From Cadophora sp. MPI-SDFR-AT-0126 (taxonomy: Eukaryota; Ascomycota; Leotiomycetes; Helotiales; Ploettnerulaceae): DNA of 64,000 bases. Both the position numbers and the translations under genes were made by a program. The stretch spans positions 1,013,941 through 1,077,940 of the forward strand of contig JAGMVK010000021.1 in assembly GCA_020747065.1 (NCBI GenBank), written 5' to 3'. Position 1 is the stretch's first letter. Every line of letters starts with the position of its first letter. The notes beneath the pieces are model-generated. The model ran no database searches and was not told where the DNA came from. It saw only the letters and a program-made list of their open reading frames with translations. Positions 32,924 to 43,619 of this stretch are shown in pieces.

Positions 32924-34972
32924 ATGGAAGCTCCTCGTTCACCCGAGAGTTCTAAGAGCGCAACAATCGACTGCACAGTATGCCGCCATTATCGTGCATA
33001 CCCACACGCCGGGCCAGGAGGCTGGGATTTCAATCTAGAAGAGGTTTCCCGTGCCGCTGAAAGCGGATGCTCAACTTGCCATATATTTGCATCATCAGTG
33101 TCGTCTATCGTCGCCGAAAAACCAATAACGTCTTTCTCAGTGCATGCTTCTGACGCCAAAGGCTTTTCTTTCGCCGGGCCCGATGCCGATGGTTCAATGT
33201 TCTACTTCACCGCCCCGCACGTCAGCATGCCGCATGAGCTTTACTCTACTGGAAGTGAGTATTCATTTCGCTGAAATGAATTGATGAATGTGCTGATAGA
33301 TCTAGATTCGTATTCGGAATTTCCCAGTGCGGCGGAGGCAAGAAATATCATGTCTTCGGGCAGCTCGAAAAGCTGTTTCGACCTGGCAAAAGTTTGGCTA
33401 GAGAATTGTCTCTCAAATCATACAATCTGCTCATCCAATGCTAGAGCCCGTCTTCCCACCCGAGTGGTAGATGTTAGTTATCATACCACCCGATTACGTC
33501 TCCATGTTCCCAAGAACGAAGAAGCAGAGTACATTGCATTAAGTCATTGCTGGGGCGTTTCACCCCCCCTCCAAACTACGACTTCGAATCTCCAGGCCAT
33601 GTTACATGGAATAGAGTTTTTAAGTCTTCCGCGGAATTTCCAAGATGCTGTCACAGTGACGCGTGAACTCGGTATTCGCTATCTATGGATAGACTCGCTA
33701 TGTATTATACAGAATTCCAACGAGGACTGGGCATATGAATCGACTCAAATGAGTAAGATCTATTCAAATGCGCTAGTGGTAATTGCCGCAGCTGCTGGGG
33801 ATGGTTGTGAAAGCGGTTTCCTGGCTGGGGGAGGAAGAAAAGAAGCTGTACCTATGACTTCACTCGATGGCTCGAAGATGGACCTTTTCTTGAGGCCAGT
33901 ACCTCGACTGAAAGACCCTTATGGCAGTCACTTTCGCCATAGCGATCAAAGAAGCAAACTCTCAACGCGCGGTTGGGCGTTTCAGGAACAGCTCCTAGCA
34001 CGACGGATACTCTCGTACAGCGAGGAGGAAATGGCATGGGAATGTTTGGAGGAATCCCTGTGCGAATGCCAATCACCCGGATCTCCAAGACCGAAATCGC
34101 TTGAAGTAAGACGTATCATCAGTTCCTTGATTGCCGTCATGAATTTGGATAGTAGGTCGTTCCACACAATGTGGACTGAATTCGTCCAGGAATATACGCT
34201 GCGAGAGCTGTCCTTTCCGTCGGATAGAATTGCAGCTTTGAGAGGGATCGAAAATGTTATGTACGCTTTTCCAACTAGCGGAGAATACTACGCCGGTATC
34301 TGGGGAAAATACATTCTGCATGGTCTTGCATGGAGAGCGGGGCCAAGTAGCAAGATCTTCCAATACGGAGGGTTCAACGGTACGTTTACAAGCAGGCGTC
34401 AGCAAAGAGGCTATGCCCCTTCATGGTCTTGGGCAAGCGTCACGGGCCCGATATCTTTCTGGTCGCAGACGGCTTCGCATGAGCCACGTTGGGATCTATC
34501 TGCAGAGGTAGTCGCATGCACTTTTGATAAAGACGAAACAGACGCGCTAGGAGTCACTGACGGAAATGTCCTGACTGCACTCGATATCACCGGACGACTT
34601 CTTAAAGTTAGCATCGGAGAGCCAGATATGAAAGACTCCACGAACTACAATCCACCCTTCTTCAAGATCCTCTTCCCAGCATCAAAGATGTTTGGATTTT
34701 TTGCCAATCCAGATGTCTTTGACGAAGATTATTATAATTTTGGAGAAGACCACTACCTCGTTTCTCTGTTCCACTATAGCAAAGACAGGAGGCCTACGCA
34801 CGAGAATGATATCTTTCATTTTACTGCAACGTCGATGGCTCTGGTTGTTAGGAAACTCCTTGTACATGGAGAGAGGGACTGCTATGAGCGTGTTGCCTGT
34901 GTTCTGCTTGAGGATGATCATTTTGCGCTTTTTTGGGAGTGTTCAGAGGAAAGGAAGTTTATTCTGATATAA
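32924..34972 (+). CDS. HET-domain (heterokaryon incompatibility) protein
   Basis: Exons are 32924-33254 and 33300-34972 (667 aa). The N-terminus has a Cys-containing zinc-like part (CTVCRHY, AAESGCSTCHIFASS). The HET domain lies at about residues 188-285: YIALSHCWG, LPRNFQDAVTVTRELGIRYLWIDSLCIIQ, DWAYESTQMSKIYSNALVVIAAA. Downstream, STRGWAFQEQLLARRIL is the usual second HET block, and GYAPSWSWASVTGP is a common third. Fungal HET proteins mediate death of fused cells between incompatible strains, often by NLR-like or helper partners. No NACHT or ankyrin region is attached here, so it may act with a separate partner or be an orphan. The gene lies about 7.5 kb from the start of the repeat-rich region. 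The length is normal for the family and no break is visible. Confidence 0.92.
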
Positions 34973-36048
34973 TCTCAGTACTTATCAAACCTATGCATAT
35001 CGATTATCTAGACTATTGTAGGAGAGACGACCCTAATGCCCATGACAAGAGAGTAGCAAATGGAAGGCACACAGGGGATAAGGTTTGCGAAATAATAAAT
35101 ACACGAAATCAAAACGTATCATATATCTGAAGTGAATGAATCGTTGATTGAAGGAGAGAGTATAGAACCTATCAGAAGGAAAGGCGCTCTTTGTTGTTTT
35201 TTGAGATTTCTCCAAAGAGTTTCTTACTTACGTGCTAATCCCCACATTTGGGAACAGGCAATCGGACGGCACCGAGATCGGCATGCAGGCCCATTTCCAC
35301 AACCATACGAATTGCTTGTCCATATTAAAATGCGCTCTGTTCGCTCCTTCCTTGGCTCGCCTCGAAGACAGACATTAGACCAAATGCTTGAATAGTTGTC
35401 AGAGATGGGATGTATTTGTTAAACTTTAGTAGCCGCTCCGCCTTGAAAAATTAGTTAGTGGAGACCGTGCACTCGCTGTATCGCGTCATAAAGATAACAA
35501 CCCAGTTTTTCGTGGTGTTGGTCATCGGGCTTCAAGTTACCCGTCTTTCGCAGGACAGACAGGTATTACCAACATTGACCAGGCTTGGCATATGATCCTG
35601 CTCCAAACAAGGCTGTCATACCTATGATCGTCCAGATGGAAAGAAACGTCACGCACGGACGAGCTAGAAATGCAAGGGCATGTGAGTCTACAAAGGTATG
35701 AGGAGCGGCGCCGACTCCAAAACAACCATGGCATTTGACAGAAGCACTAAACTTTCACGTCCGGCGGCTTGACATTTGCGCCGTTCTCTGTGTGGAGCTC
35801 AAGAAACTTTCCTAAATGGTCTGTCTAAAACTTGGACTCGAGGAGTGTCACCATAGCGAGTTGAACCACTCACATAGCCATTTGTTCTTTCACGACAACC
35901 ACATGTGAAATATTGAAGAGAAATTGTCTTTTAGGGCTGTAGATACGGGTACAACAATTGTCAACGATGAAGTGACTTAAGTGAAGAGCATTTCCGACTT
36001 CAGTTTGCTACAGCGTGTCAGTCCCGCACGCACTCTTAATCTCCGAAA
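34973..36048. other. Intergenic region
   Basis: 3' flank of the HET gene and of the CON-10 gene. Short frames lack motifs and no repeat was noticed. Confidence 0.4.
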
Positions 36049-36336
36049 TCAATGAGCCGATCCTCCCTTCCTCCCAGCCTCACTCGCCTTCTCACTACCG
36101 GGCTCGAAGGAGCCGCTTGAGGCTTTCCCGCCTTTGCTTGCAATCTGCTGGACTTCCTCCTTCGGTCTGTTGGCAAAATTTCCGGAATTCGTGTTCCCAG
36201 TGGATGAAGTCGTTTCGTTGGTATCACTAAAGCTCCCAGCGCCACGAGATTGACCCCCTTTACTTGCAATCTCTTGCACTTCCTCTCTAGGTCTGTTGGC
36301 AAAATTGCCGGGATTTGTGTTCCCTGTCGAAGACAT
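36049..36336 (-). CDS. con-10: Conidiation-specific protein 10 (CON-10) homologue
   Basis: A single small exon encodes 95 aa. It is hydrophilic and glycine-rich. Two similar blocks are seen: NPGNFANRPREEVQEIASKGG and NSGNFANRPKEEVQQIASKGG. A final SEKASEAGRKGGSAH follows. The KGG motif with the EEVQxIA core is the known hallmark of CON-10 and bacterial GsiB/Em-like stress proteins. Such proteins are induced at conidiation and by desiccation or light, and may act as hydrophilins. A TATAAA box lies at 36452-36457 (minus-strand sense), about 116 bp upstream of the ATG. No intron or membrane segment is present. The assignment is strong because of the doubled KGG block. Confidence 0.95.
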   Translation of the reverse strand: MSSTGNTNPGNFANRPREEVQEIASKGGQSRGAGSFSDTNETTSSTGNTNSGNFANRPKEEVQQIASKGGKASSGSFEPGSEKASEAGRKGGSAH

Positions 36337-37519
36337 GATGAGGTGCTGGAATTGAAGGGATATATGTTCTTAGATCAAATTGGTGAAGTGAGGCAGCGCT
36401 TGTGGAGAATTGAGTCTGAAGCATAATCTTTCGACTAAGGCTGAGGTTCAATTTATAGACATCGTTGCTGAGAGTAACCGGATTTCTTTACTCAAATGAC
36501 GTTCCTGTTGACTATGACGATGATGACGATTAGGGCAATAATTACAGGGGTATTAATCTTGTGACGTAACTAAGAACTTTAACAGCCGCTCGGCTGACAT
36601 CCAAACAAAATCCTAAATATGCGAGTTCACTGTGTATATGACGACGAGCCATTTTGTCTACATCAATAGCATTTCCCCTTGAAATTCCTTTATCGCTTCA
36701 CATTCAGGCATGCCCTTTTCGAAAGTTGGCTCATTTCCTACTACATGCATTAATTTTTTAATGACGCAAGAAAAAAGACGCCTGTTTTTCTTCTCTATAC
36801 TTACATATGCCACTCTCTAGAAGAGAGAGGTATTTCGCGGACTACCATGGGATACGAAAAAAGCTTTCTTTCCCCATAGCGGCAACGCCCCGGGAAAGAG
36901 GGCGATTGTGCCCATGGGCATAACAGCTCTACGTACGTCGATCGAGACCGGAGTTCAATTGCCTATGACCAAGCTGTCACATGTTCCTGATTTGACTAAG
37001 TCTTCACTATGCCTTGCGCTACGACCCTTGTCGTCCCGTTACAGAACTAACATTTTCTCATGTATATTTGGCTTTGATGTTGTCAATCTTGTTTCGTGTA
37101 TGAAAGGGGAGTTGCAAAAAATAAGCGTCATCCCCTGGTAGGTGGTGGGAGGATTGGACCGTAGAGTTACGTCTATGTGCCCCACTATTTTCCTGGAGCA
37201 GGAAGGCAGAATATGGAGGGGAGGGGTGACGCTGATTTCTTATGACCCTGTTTCGTACCCCTTTCGTACTTTCGTACAAGATCGAAGCCAATGAGGGTGA
37301 GATGGCCCATGACGGCATCTATATTTGACCCCAGATGACGCAAGAGGAGAACTATCTTCATTATGTCAAGGTTACCAATTCAGCATAACTAACATGGGTA
37401 GTTGTCAGTAGGGAGCAAGCTTCATATTAAAACCACATGGTCACTAAAGAGAGTTTCAACGCAGCAGCACAACCAAAGATCAGTCACTATGAACGTCAGC
37501 ACTACAGCTGTGAAATCCT
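36337..37519. promoter_or_regulatory. Intergenic region with con-10 promoter
   Basis: The TATAAA box of the con-10 homologue (minus sense) is at 36452-36457, and an AGGGG motif lies at about 36546. Three copies of TTTCGTAC occur at 37251-37277. No gene is supported. Confidence 0.45.
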
Positions 37520-38015
37520 CGAAATCTGGATACACATCGTTCCACTCAACACCCCAACGATGTCTACGAACGCAATTCTGAGTTCAGTAATCAGAATACC
37601 GAAACCGATGACGTTGTTCAAGGAGGTGACACCGTTGATAAAACGTACGCTAGCGGCGGTAATGAACCTGTTGCTGTTATGAAAGACGAGGAACCAGTCG
37701 AGCAGCCCAACGATAGGCGCAACCCGGATTCGGACGAAGCTCTTGGTAAGTGTCCTGTGTGGTTGATGTGGATTAGCTATCAGCCCTTCCCATCCTTGTT
37801 ATCAAAGCAAAGCTACCAAGGGAAGAGTTCCTTGCTAATCACGATATGGTTAACAGAACAAGACGAAAGAGAGGCCATTGACAAGTCGAACATTTTGAAG
37901 GGTGATCGGACTCGTTCACGCCAAACCGACTAGCATTCATCAGGAGCCGAGCGATGAGCAAGGTTTGCAGAAAACGGTACTTGAGGGCACAGATGGGATG
38001 TCTTCTACGCGTTGA
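37520..38015 (+). pseudogene. Small hydrophilic stress-like protein, possibly frameshifted
   Basis: Two protein-like exons are seen: up to 37745 and from 37857. The first reads DVYERNSEFSNQNTETDD, then QGGDTVDKTYASGGNEPV, and DEEPVEQPNDRRNPDSDEAL. The second starts EQDEREAIDKSNIL. The intron is 111 nt with no stop. In frame, the protein ends at 37933 (RSRQTD), but a one-base shift near 37915 continues to 38015 as a further hydrophilic stretch (HQEPSDEQGLQ). I could not find an ATG in frame upstream: a TGA interrupts it near 37510. The composition resembles fungal hydrophilins of conidiation. It may be a decaying gene, a mis-assembled one, or one with an unseen first exon. I do not recognise a named family. 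Confidence 0.45.
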
Positions 38016-38764
38016 GCAGTCCCTGGACAGGAACGAGTCCAAGCACATCTTGTTCGAGGGGACCCATACAATTTTGAATGAGAAAGAGAAAGGAATCAAA
38101 TGAGCAGTAAATGTAAAGTTCGTTACGATCGTTCGGTCGAAATATCACATTGACTATTTTTGTGTATCCATTTGTTGTTCAGCGTCTTCCAAGTCATTCC
38201 AGTCGCTGAGGGCGACCTTCGAGGGATCTTCGATGGAGAGATTAGATTTCACGGAGCACTGTAATGTTGCTTAGACGATCATAGGACCTCCACCGCATCT
38301 TTAGTTGGATTGTTCACAAGTCACAGGGACCTTCAACCAGATGCAGGTGCGGCATCAGACGATCAAGCAATTGTGCACCTGGCATGGAAAGGTGTCAACG
38401 AAAACGAAGTCGTTGATACCGACCTATGTGACTCAAGGAGAGGCTGGCCATTGCCAGTCGCAAAATTGTATCTTTTGAGCCACTTGTCCGTGCTGCTCCT
38501 TCAAAGGAGCAGTTTGAACTTCACCAATCGTCTGACAACGCAATAATTGGTTTATTTTGGAAACAAAGGCATCCCGCACTTAAGTCATTTCCAGCTCGTC
38601 GCAAGATTCTCTTCTTTTTTATATCTGCTAAGCCAGAAGCATGATTTCCAGTATATGAAATTAGAACAGCGATCGACGTGGTCGCCTCATTCTCTTATAT
38701 ACATTCAACGGTGCCAACATGTGGAGGATCAATAGATGTATTAATCTATATAGAGAAACAGCAT
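38016..38764. other. Intergenic region
   Basis: This holds the 3' flanks of the hydrophilic gene and of the SDR at 38.8 kb. A 78-codon frame at 38310-38546 has no recognisable motif. Nothing further is supported. Confidence 0.4.
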
Positions 38765-39687
38765 TTACCATGCAGTATGGCCACCGTCTATAACAAGGGG
38801 GCTACCGGTCATAAAGCTGCTTGCATCACTGAGCAGGAAAAGTGCTGCACCCCTGAATTCCTCCGGTTTTGCTAGCCTTCCGAGCATATTCTCAGCCTCC
38901 CATATCTCCTTCGACCCTGGGACCTCTTGGAGAGTCTCTTTGGTCATAGGCGTAAGAATATGGCCAGGACATAAGCAGTTCACGCGAATGCCGCCTCTAC
39001 CCTCTCCATCTATCTTTCCCCACTCCATTGCCAAAGATCTGCCTAACTGGATGACAGCCGCTTTAGAGGAATTGTACACCGGTGAGACCATGCCTTTATT
39101 AACAATAAGTCCACTCATGCTGGAGACAAGGATGATCGAGCCTCTACACTTCCAGTGTAACATCTGCTTCGCGGCAGCGGTCGCTGCGACGAAAACACCT
39201 GTGTAGTTGATACTCATCACATCTGTGATATCCGCGTGCGAATGCTCGATAGCCGATCCGACATGATTGACTCCAGCTGCGGCAATTAGTCCATCAAACC
39301 TCTGCCTTTGAGTTGCTATACCAGCTATTGTTTCGTTTACGTTTTCGACATCGCGAACATCTATGCGTTTGTAATGCAAAGAGCCACCGGACTCAGGATC
39401 TGCACGCTTTTGGGCGGCGATAAAGTCGTTATCCGGCTCCTCTAAACGATCTAGGCAGTGTACTGATAAGAGCTGAAATCAGCTTTGAATACATATATGT
39501 GATGACGGGTACCGAAGATACCTTGTCCGCCACCTTCCACAAGAGCCTCAGCCAGTGCGAGGCCTAGCCCTCTGCCACCTCCTGTAACAGCGAAGACCTT
39601 ATTCTGAAGGTTAAATTCTCGAAACCGCTGAAAATTGTTGTGTTGAGAATTGTCGGGGAGGTTCTGTTGAATATCGCTTGTTGCCAT
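38765..39687 (-). CDS. Classical short-chain dehydrogenase/reductase
   Basis: Exons are 39687-39522 and 39462-38765 (287 aa). The Rossmann motif FAVTGGGRGLGLALAEAL (about residues 32-49) is intact. DVRDVENVNETI follows, then LIAAAGVNH. ILVSSMSGLI carries the catalytic serine, and SPVYNSSKAAVIQLGRSLA carries YxxxK (Y and K at about 194 and 198). VNCLCPGHILTPMT and the tail TGSPLVIDGGHTAW complete the fold. All catalytic residues of the SDR family are present, in contrast to the SDRs at 8.0 and 13.7 kb. The conserved PG motif and end sequence resemble sorbose/gluconate-type reductases of fungi; the substrate is not defined. Cytosolic. The 59-nt intron contains an in-frame path but the spliced joint (GQG-VHCLD) is the protein-like one. 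Confidence 0.9.
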
Positions 39688-40442
39688 GGTGGACTTCACA
39701 GCTATACTAGTTCACAGGAATTGGTCTAGTGTAAACTGATGTATGGACTATGAGTTGAGAGCTATGTGCAATAAAGACACTGAAGGGATTAAAGAGAGAA
39801 ATATTTCAGCGGTAGGAAAGAAGACGCAATATTTAAGTTGATATTTTGCTTTGGGATGTGTACTCGAAACCAGGCTGTGTGATGTTGTTGCGGTGTAATA
39901 AGGCTTGGTATTCCATAGACTCACCAAAGCAAGTTTGCTGCAGGCAAGTATCCATACCGAGTCCCAAGCGCCAGGGCCATCTATAAACGCTGCTGGACGG
40001 GGAGCGGGCTCCTCAACCGACCGAAATACCTCCGTTATTACGCAAGCGCAATCCTCTGGGTGAAGATCCTCCGCCACGGCACTTCTCAACGTAATAAAGT
40101 GAAGAAAACGAGTGGATAATTGTGATCCATAACTTTCCTGCAAAGTATTTTGAATGATTTTCGAATTTATTGAGCGTCTTGAAAATTTGAAGTGTTATGA
40201 GTTGTTTCATCTGGGGGCGGCTAAGATTTCAGGGCTGGAAAAATCCCCCCTCCTTGCCCGCCTCCCCCCTCCCGCGTCCTGGTCGATCCCTCATGCCATG
40301 ACGATATATGACGTTTACTTGCGAGTTTCAGTGAACAGATGCAGAACTTAAAAACTATCCTGGGTCAGCGTTAGCTGTCAAAATAATCTCGCAAGACCAC
40401 CCACCTTACTTTAACCTGATATCTCACTCTGCGGATAGCGCG
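39688..40442. promoter_or_regulatory. Divergent promoter region with a G-rich tract
   Basis: The SDR (minus) and the PSD-like gene (plus) start away from each other. A C-rich tract at 40245-40280 is G-rich on the minus strand, with runs of three to six G separated by short loops. No gene is supported; the 39748-40143 minus frame has no motif. Confidence 0.45.
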
Positions 40443-41560
40443 ATGCAGATTCTGAAGTACATTCATAGTGTGATTGATTACGCTCTTGCTCTCCTAAAGC
40501 TTGCGCAAAATCGTGAAGTGGGATGGCGGACGCTTCATCGAAAGACTGGCAAATATGAGCGAGAGCAGCAGCCTCTATTAAAGAAGCTAAAGCTCTTACT
40601 TTTATTCAACCCCTTCACGGAATGGATAGATCGAACGCATCTTTTGCGACTATGGATTCATAAAAAGACAATTGCTGCAGGTGAGGCTAGAGACGCCAGA
40701 CCTATTTCTGGAAAAATGCTAACATTTTCCCACAGGGCGAAGAGAGGCTTCCAAATCCTCTTCGCATCAGATCAAGGCATTCGTCGATTTCTACCATATT
40801 AATATGGAAGCGTTCTGGCCGTCAAAGCTTGACGAATACTCCACATTCGACGACTTCTTCATCCGACAGCATGCAGTAGGAAGCCGCCCCATATATGCAG
40901 AAAATGATCCGAGTAAGGCAGTCGTAGTTGCTGATTCTCGAGTCGTGGTTTACCCTTCTGTGTCTCAAGCGCAGGCTCTCTGGATCAAAGGCAAAAACTT
41001 TACTATTGGGAACCTGATTCTTGATCACGAACAAGCAAAGGTTTGGACCGATGGCAGTGTTGCGAGCTTCCGATTAAGCCCGCAAGATTATCATCGCTAT
41101 CACTCTCCAGTCACCGGCAAGGCGAAATGGTTCAAGCAGATCAGTGGCGATTACTACCAGGTTGATCCTATCTGCCTCAGTAGTAATGTGGATATATTGA
41201 CACGCAACGCGCGGTGTTGTATTGTTCTTCAAACGAAAGAATTTGGAATGGTGCTCTTTGTTGCTATTGGTGCAACAGAGGTAGGCACAGTTGAGTACGT
41301 TTATCTACGCGAATCATGGCCGTTTCTTCTACTAAACCGTACACAGGATAAACGAGGCATTCCGCAAGGAAGGCGCGGATGTTAAGAAGGGAGATGAAAT
41401 CGGGCTTTTCAAATTTGGCGGGTCTAGTATTATCGTTGCATTTGAAAAAGGTCGAATTAAGTTTGACGAGGATCTCTTGAGCGTAAGCCAGCAGCGTATT
41501 ATGGTGGATGTCGAGGTCGGGATGAGTTTAGGCACTGCATCCATTAAACCTTCGTCTTAA
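40443..41560 (+). CDS. Phosphatidylserine-decarboxylase-family protein
   Basis: Exons are 40443-40680, 40736-41294 and 41347-41560 (336 aa). Key family features are present: FDDFFIRQ, then ADSRVVVYP with the aspartate, SPQDYHRYHSPVTG with the histidine, and FKFGGSSIIVAFE. In that last motif the serine is expected to be cleaved and converted to the pyruvoyl group. The usual enzyme decarboxylates phosphatidylserine to phosphatidylethanolamine. It is soluble-looking, without an N-terminal membrane anchor or C2 domain. That short form also occurs in PSD-like amino-acid decarboxylases, including the tryptophan decarboxylase PsiD of psilocybin fungi, so the substrate is open. The gene lies 1 kb from the edge of the repeat-rich subtelomere. 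The length and catalytic set look intact. Confidence 0.9.
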
Positions 41561-42520
41561 TCGTGTTTACCTTTGCAGAGGCTGCCCATTCCAAAATATC
41601 GACATACTTCTTACATGCAAGAATGATAACGGTTTTGTCGACATTACTTGAGGCTAGGAATAAATCAAGACGTTTCTACAGTTGAGTGACATGAGAACTC
41701 AAGGCATCACCTTACGTCACCCATAATTGTGTGAAATCGTGAAATCGCTCTGGTCTACGACGTGCGCACAGGAACCCTGGATACGCTATTGAAGCCTGCA
41801 CATAGTTTAACATCTCTTTACACGCTGTTCTGGCTCAGCTCGTCTGTTTCGAAAACAATTGCCAGTGATGTAATTATCATCACGTGATATGACGTTTGTT
41901 TCTCCCAGCTAATCCCTCCGTATTAAACAAGTGATGTAATTGTCATCCCATAACAGGTGCTGATTGACCACCCCAGTTACGTCGTCCGTAAGGGCGAGCA
42001 CGGATGCGTCGGTGAACATGCTTGTAACATCATCACATGTAGGCTAATCGAGTCAATTGGATTCGTGTTTCGCTGCTTCACATGCCAGTTGCAGCTCAAC
42101 AACTTAATGGCTTTCCAAGGATCGTGGCCTAGTGTCGGAAGAGACCGCCAAAGATAAAGCTTGGCATCTCGCCCAATCTAAGCGATAAAGGCACAAAGAT
42201 TTCCTTATCATCATTCACTTGAATGATTTTGTGCAAGAAACATTATCCCAGCTCCAACACTCAATCAACCAATATGCTAAGTCTCAAACAGCCTCAACAT
42301 GAGTCCGTCTCGTAGCAGAACAGCGTACTAAATGAGTACGACAAGCCATATAAATCACCACAAATCTCTAGGTATTGCAAAGATGCAAGAACTAAAGAGT
42401 CTACACTACAGTCACGGACCACTTATATTTACCGAAAACGCCAAAACCGCGACTTTTCGCGTTCTTTCTTTTAATCCTCTTTTACAAAATACTTAAAAAT
42501 GCTAGTATAACGTACTTCTC
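41561..42520. other. Intergenic region and transition into the AT-rich subtelomere
   Basis: No gene is supported. GTGATGTAATT-ATCATCAC-like sequences recur at about 41868-41950. Composition shifts sharply to AT-rich near 42.4 kb. Confidence 0.4.
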
Positions 42521-43340
42521 TTGGGGAGATCTCTGGAAATCGTATAAAGGGAAAGCACTTAACTCCTTATATGCAAGGAAAAATCATAGGGTGCGCTTTA
42601 ATAGGTGCTACTCTTACCGAAATCGCGATAAGCTTAAATTACCTCCCCGGTACTATACGATATACCCTTTTTTAAGATTAATTGCGTAACAATAGCTACT
42701 CTCTACCTCGCGACCCTTGTAGAAAGTCTTATTCTTTAGTTAATAAACGAGTTCTCTTACGCTATATTCGCCTTAACCTAAAGGTTACGTATTAATAAGT
42801 CAAAACTGCCTGCGGTGTCAGTTACTCGACCTCTACGATTAAACGAATCCTTAAGAGGTACGGAATCGCTAATTAGCGTGCAAAACGTTGTCCGCAGCTC
42901 TTAGAGGCTTACGCAGCTAAGAGGCTTGCCTAGTGCCTTGCCCATCGAGGTATGATAATCGAGGAGTGGGGATTAGTGTAACGTACGGTCGAACTGGTGG
43001 TGTTCGAGAGTGCAAGGTTGGTGATTAGGTAGGCAGGGACACTGTCACGGATCAAGACAGGTAACCGTCGCAAGTTACTAAGTATGTATGAAGATACTGT
43101 ATTTAAGTTAAGCACAAGGCTTCTATCTACAGTAGGAAATACTATTTACTTATATAGAACCCTTGTTATATTAAATCATTTAAATTATTTAAATTATTAC
43201 CCAAACTTAGGGAGTCTAGATAATTTATCCCGTGACTTTTATTATGTGATTATAGCTTTTTTATACAGTGCTAGTCCCTTACGAGTCGTGCCCTTTACCG
43301 AGCCTCAGGGCTATACCACCTATTGCAATCTTAGGTTATA
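42480..43340 (+). mobile_element. RIP-degraded Tc1/mariner-type transposase remnant
   Basis: Reading stops as mutated sense codons, a frame at about 42555-42660 gives GKHLTPYMQGKIIGCALIGA and TLTEIAISLNYLPGTIRYTL, the helix-turn-helix pattern of fungal Tc1/mariner transposases. Further on, IKRILKRYGIA and CLAHRGMIIEEWG fit the region before the first catalytic aspartate. The rest is interrupted by stops and probable frame slips. The terminal inverted repeats were not located. A less mutated patch lies at about 42880-43080. Family is moderately sure; boundaries are guesses. Confidence 0.6.
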
Positions 43341-43619
43341 ATACTATCCCCTTCCTGTCCTAGTGCGTTCCCGCGCTTTTAGATATATAATTAAGAAACG
43401 TTATTCCTACTCCCGAACTATTCTTCTTTTCTATTATACCTTCCAGTTACTACAAGTGTCTTAAATAAAACTAATAAAATCTTCTTTCTCGTGTCTTTTA
43501 TCGCAGCTTTAAAATACCTTCTTATTCTTAATATAAAAAGGATTCTCAAAGGGTCTACATTATTTCTTTTAACTCTAACTACTATACTAAGTGCATTTAT
43601 ATCGAGGGAAATACTAAGT

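Noticed and set aside
38310..38546. A 78-codon plus-strand frame
   Set aside because: No recognisable motif or splice partner; kept as intergenic.
1..42400. A secondary-metabolite or degradation gene cluster
   Set aside because: SDRs, a dioxygenase, an esterase and a PSD-like enzyme are present, but no backbone enzyme, transporter or pathway regulator ties them together.
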